Of a stretch of 33,378 bases of DNA, positions 32,226-33,378 are shown piece after piece (position 1 is the stretch's first letter; each line of letters starts with the position of its first letter). Made by a program: the position numbers and the translations under genes. The stretch comes from Streptomyces kebangsaanensis. GTDB taxonomy: Bacteria; Actinomycetota; Actinomycetes; Streptomycetales; Streptomycetaceae. Where the stretch lies: NCBI RefSeq assembly GCF_001906585.1, contig NZ_JUJA01000155.1, positions 43,855 to 77,232 on the forward strand. Reading direction: 5' to 3'. The notes below the pieces were generated by a model, which was not told where the DNA came from, searched no databases, and worked only from the letters and a program-made list of their open reading frames with translations.

Positions 32226-32245
32226 TGTCTAAGTAGACTTAGACA
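32226..32245. promoter_or_regulatory. Operator-like inverted repeat before the ATPase gene
   Basis: TGTCTAAGTAGACTTAGACA has 9-bp perfect arms around a 2-bp centre and stands out as AT-rich in GC-rich DNA. It ends 34 bp before the GTG of the ATPase gene, where a repressor would block transcription. No regulator gene is adjacent in the window. Confidence 0.6.
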
Positions 32246-32279
32246 TGTTGGAGTCGATCTAGGCTGGTGGAGAGTTCCG

Positions 32280-33378
32280 GTGCACGAGAGCATGCTGGCC
32301 AAACCCGAGGACGTGGTCGACCGTGATCGGGAGTGGGGCCTGCTCACCGAGTTCGTCACGGACCCGGATCCGGCGATGCGCCTGGGGATCGTGTCGGGGC
32401 GCAGGCGGCACGGGAAGTCGTATCTTCTGCAGGCGTTGTCGGAGCGGGTCGGGGGTCTGTACGTCACCGCGGTGCGGGAGGAAGGGCGGCTGCCGGCGAT
32501 CCAGCGGTTCAGTGACGCCATCGCGGCCCACGCCGGTCTGCAGCCCGGCACGCTGCGGTTGACCGACTGGCGCGAGGTCCTGTCCAACGCCCTCGACGTC
32601 ACCGCGCGTTCACGGACCCCGTTGCTGGTGATCGACGAGTTGCCGTATCTCCTCCAGCACTCTCCCGAGATCCCCGGCCTGCTCCAGCAGCTCTACGACG
32701 AGCGCCAGCGGGGCGCCGGGGCCGGACCCGGAGCGCGGGTGATCCTGTGCGGGTCCGCGATGAGCGTCATGCACGAGCTGTTGTCGGGAACCAAGCCGTT
32801 GCGCGGCCGTGCGGTGGTCGATCTGCGGCTGGGGGCCTTCGACTACCGGGCCAGCCGTGCGTTCTGGCAGATCGACGACCCGCTGACCGCCCTGCGGGTG
32901 CACGCCGTCCTCGGCGGCGCTCCCGGTTACCGGCCGGTGGCGGCCCGCCCGCACCCGAACGACGGCTTCGCATCCTGGCTGACACGGACGCTCCTGGACC
33001 CGGGACGGGCGGTGTACTCGCGCACGGAGACCGAGTATCTGCTGCGTGAGGATCCGCGGATCACCCAGCACACCCTCTACTACGACATCCTTACGGCGAT
33101 CGCCCGGGGCGCCACCACCCCCACCAGGATCGGCGCGGCCCTGGAACGGCAGCGCAACGCCGTCACTCACCCGCTCGACGTCCTGGAGTCCACCGGCTAC
33201 ATCCAGCGCGAGCAGGACATCCTGCGTCCCCGCCACCCTGTCATCACGCTGACCGACCCCGTCATCCGCTTCAACCAGCTGATCACCCTGCCGCAGGCGG
33301 CCACCGTCGAACAGGGCTTCGCCGAAGAGGCGTGGCAGGCCGCCGCACCGACCTTCAACTCCAAGATCCTCGGACCCC
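32280..33378 (+). CDS. AAA ATPase, archaeal-ATPase/DUF234 type (3' end beyond window)
   Basis: At least 366 residues, with the frame still open at the window end. Walker A is the GRRRHGKS form (40-47) typical of the archaeal-type STAND-like ATPases of the AAA_14/ATPase_2 group, Walker B is LLVIDELPYLL (D119, E120), and a sensor-like CGSAMSVM follows. About residues 255-330 form a winged-helix segment (LTAIARGATTPTRIGAALERQRNAVTHPLDVLESTGYI). Family members usually end in a DUF234 nuclease-like domain, which would lie outside the window. The GTG at 32280 is preferred because GGTGGAGAG lies just upstream; an ATG follows four codons later. The role in this genus is unknown. Confidence 0.85.
   Translation, partial: MHESMLAKPEDVVDRDREWGLLTEFVTDPDPAMRLGIVSGRRRHGKSYLLQALSERVGGLYVTAVREEGRLPAIQRFSDAIAAHAGLQPGTLRLTDWREVLSNALDVTARSRTPLLVIDELPYLLQHSPEIPGLLQQLYDERQRGAGAGPGARVILCGSAMSVMHELLSGTKPLRGRAVVDLRLGAFDYRASRAFWQIDDPLTALRVHAVLGGAPGYRPVAARPHPNDGFASWLTRTLLDPGRAVYSRTETEYLLREDPRITQHTLYYDILTAIARGATTPTRIGAALERQRNAVTHPLDVLESTGYIQREQDILRPRHPVITLTDPVIRFNQLITLPQAATVEQGFAEEAWQAAAPTFNSKILGP

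Larger units (their letters stand above)
31619..32279. other. Right island junction, mostly noncoding
   Basis: 661 bp with no intact gene. In order it holds a TGACGCTC pair (31758-31776), a hairpin followed by T6 (31792-31832), the orphan methyltransferase 3' end (31855-31923), a second TGACGCTC pair (32063-32081) and an operator-like palindrome (32226-32245). Open frames crossing it have no coding character apart from the orphan 3' end. Confidence 0.65.

Overview
The window is high-GC actinobacterial DNA and almost certainly comes from a Streptomyces chromosome. GC-rich third codon positions, frequent GTG starts, GTGA/ATGA stop-start overlaps and long antisense shadow frames all point that way, as do the gene families present (CutRS, DUF4193, DUF3093, DUF3710, DUF3159). 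No rRNA, tRNA or CRISPR array is visible.

Positions 1-17875 are core chromosome. A small-protein gene (minus strand, behind a perfect terminator hairpin) is followed by cutR-cutS and then by a block that, from memory, matches the M. tuberculosis Rv2699c-Rv2689c order: DUF4193, (EcsC-like), DUF3093, (PaaI thioesterase), dut, DUF3710, OB-fold protein, DUF3159, two TrkA/RCK proteins, APC-type permease and an Fe-S RNA m5U methyltransferase. An orphan ABC ATPase and kdpD-kdpE sit inside the block. KdpDE, the paired RCK proteins and a KimA-like permease make this a plausible potassium-homeostasis neighbourhood.

Positions about 17876-31923 look like a 14-kb genomic island placed exactly at the 3' end of the RNA methyltransferase gene. 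The last ~70 bp of that gene recur at 31855-31923 as an orphan, still-translatable 3' end exactly 14,043 bp downstream. TGACGCTC repeats with 11-bp spacing flank both copies in an arrangement like integrase arm sites. No integrase gene lies inside the window. Repeats on both sides of the distal copy suggest that a second, related element starts there and runs out of the window.

The island carries a HEAT-repeat protein and a MerR-HEAT regulator with a MerR-type operator, a degraded stretch, and then the main feature, an apparent regulated conflict or DNA-processing system. Its genes are a small membrane protein, a membrane-anchored Mrr-type nuclease, an EACC1-like adaptor, a 1231-aa caspase-SF1 helicase fusion with a degenerate C-terminal nuclease-like domain and two TTA codons, and a TerY-P-type triad (vWA protein, PP2C phosphatase, and a protein kinase with TM segments, coiled coil and helix-hairpin-helix motifs). 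The likely working model is that kinase and phosphatase set a phosphorylation state read by the vWA protein and EACC1 scaffold. That state would gate the helicase (DNA/RNA end sensing) and its tethered caspase protease, with Mrr as an extra nuclease effector. A nucleotidyltransferase (AbiEii-like) toxin candidate with a small partner gene lies at the island's right end.

Beyond 31923 an operator-like palindrome precedes an AAA ATPase gene (archaeal-ATPase/DUF234 type) that is cut off by the window end.
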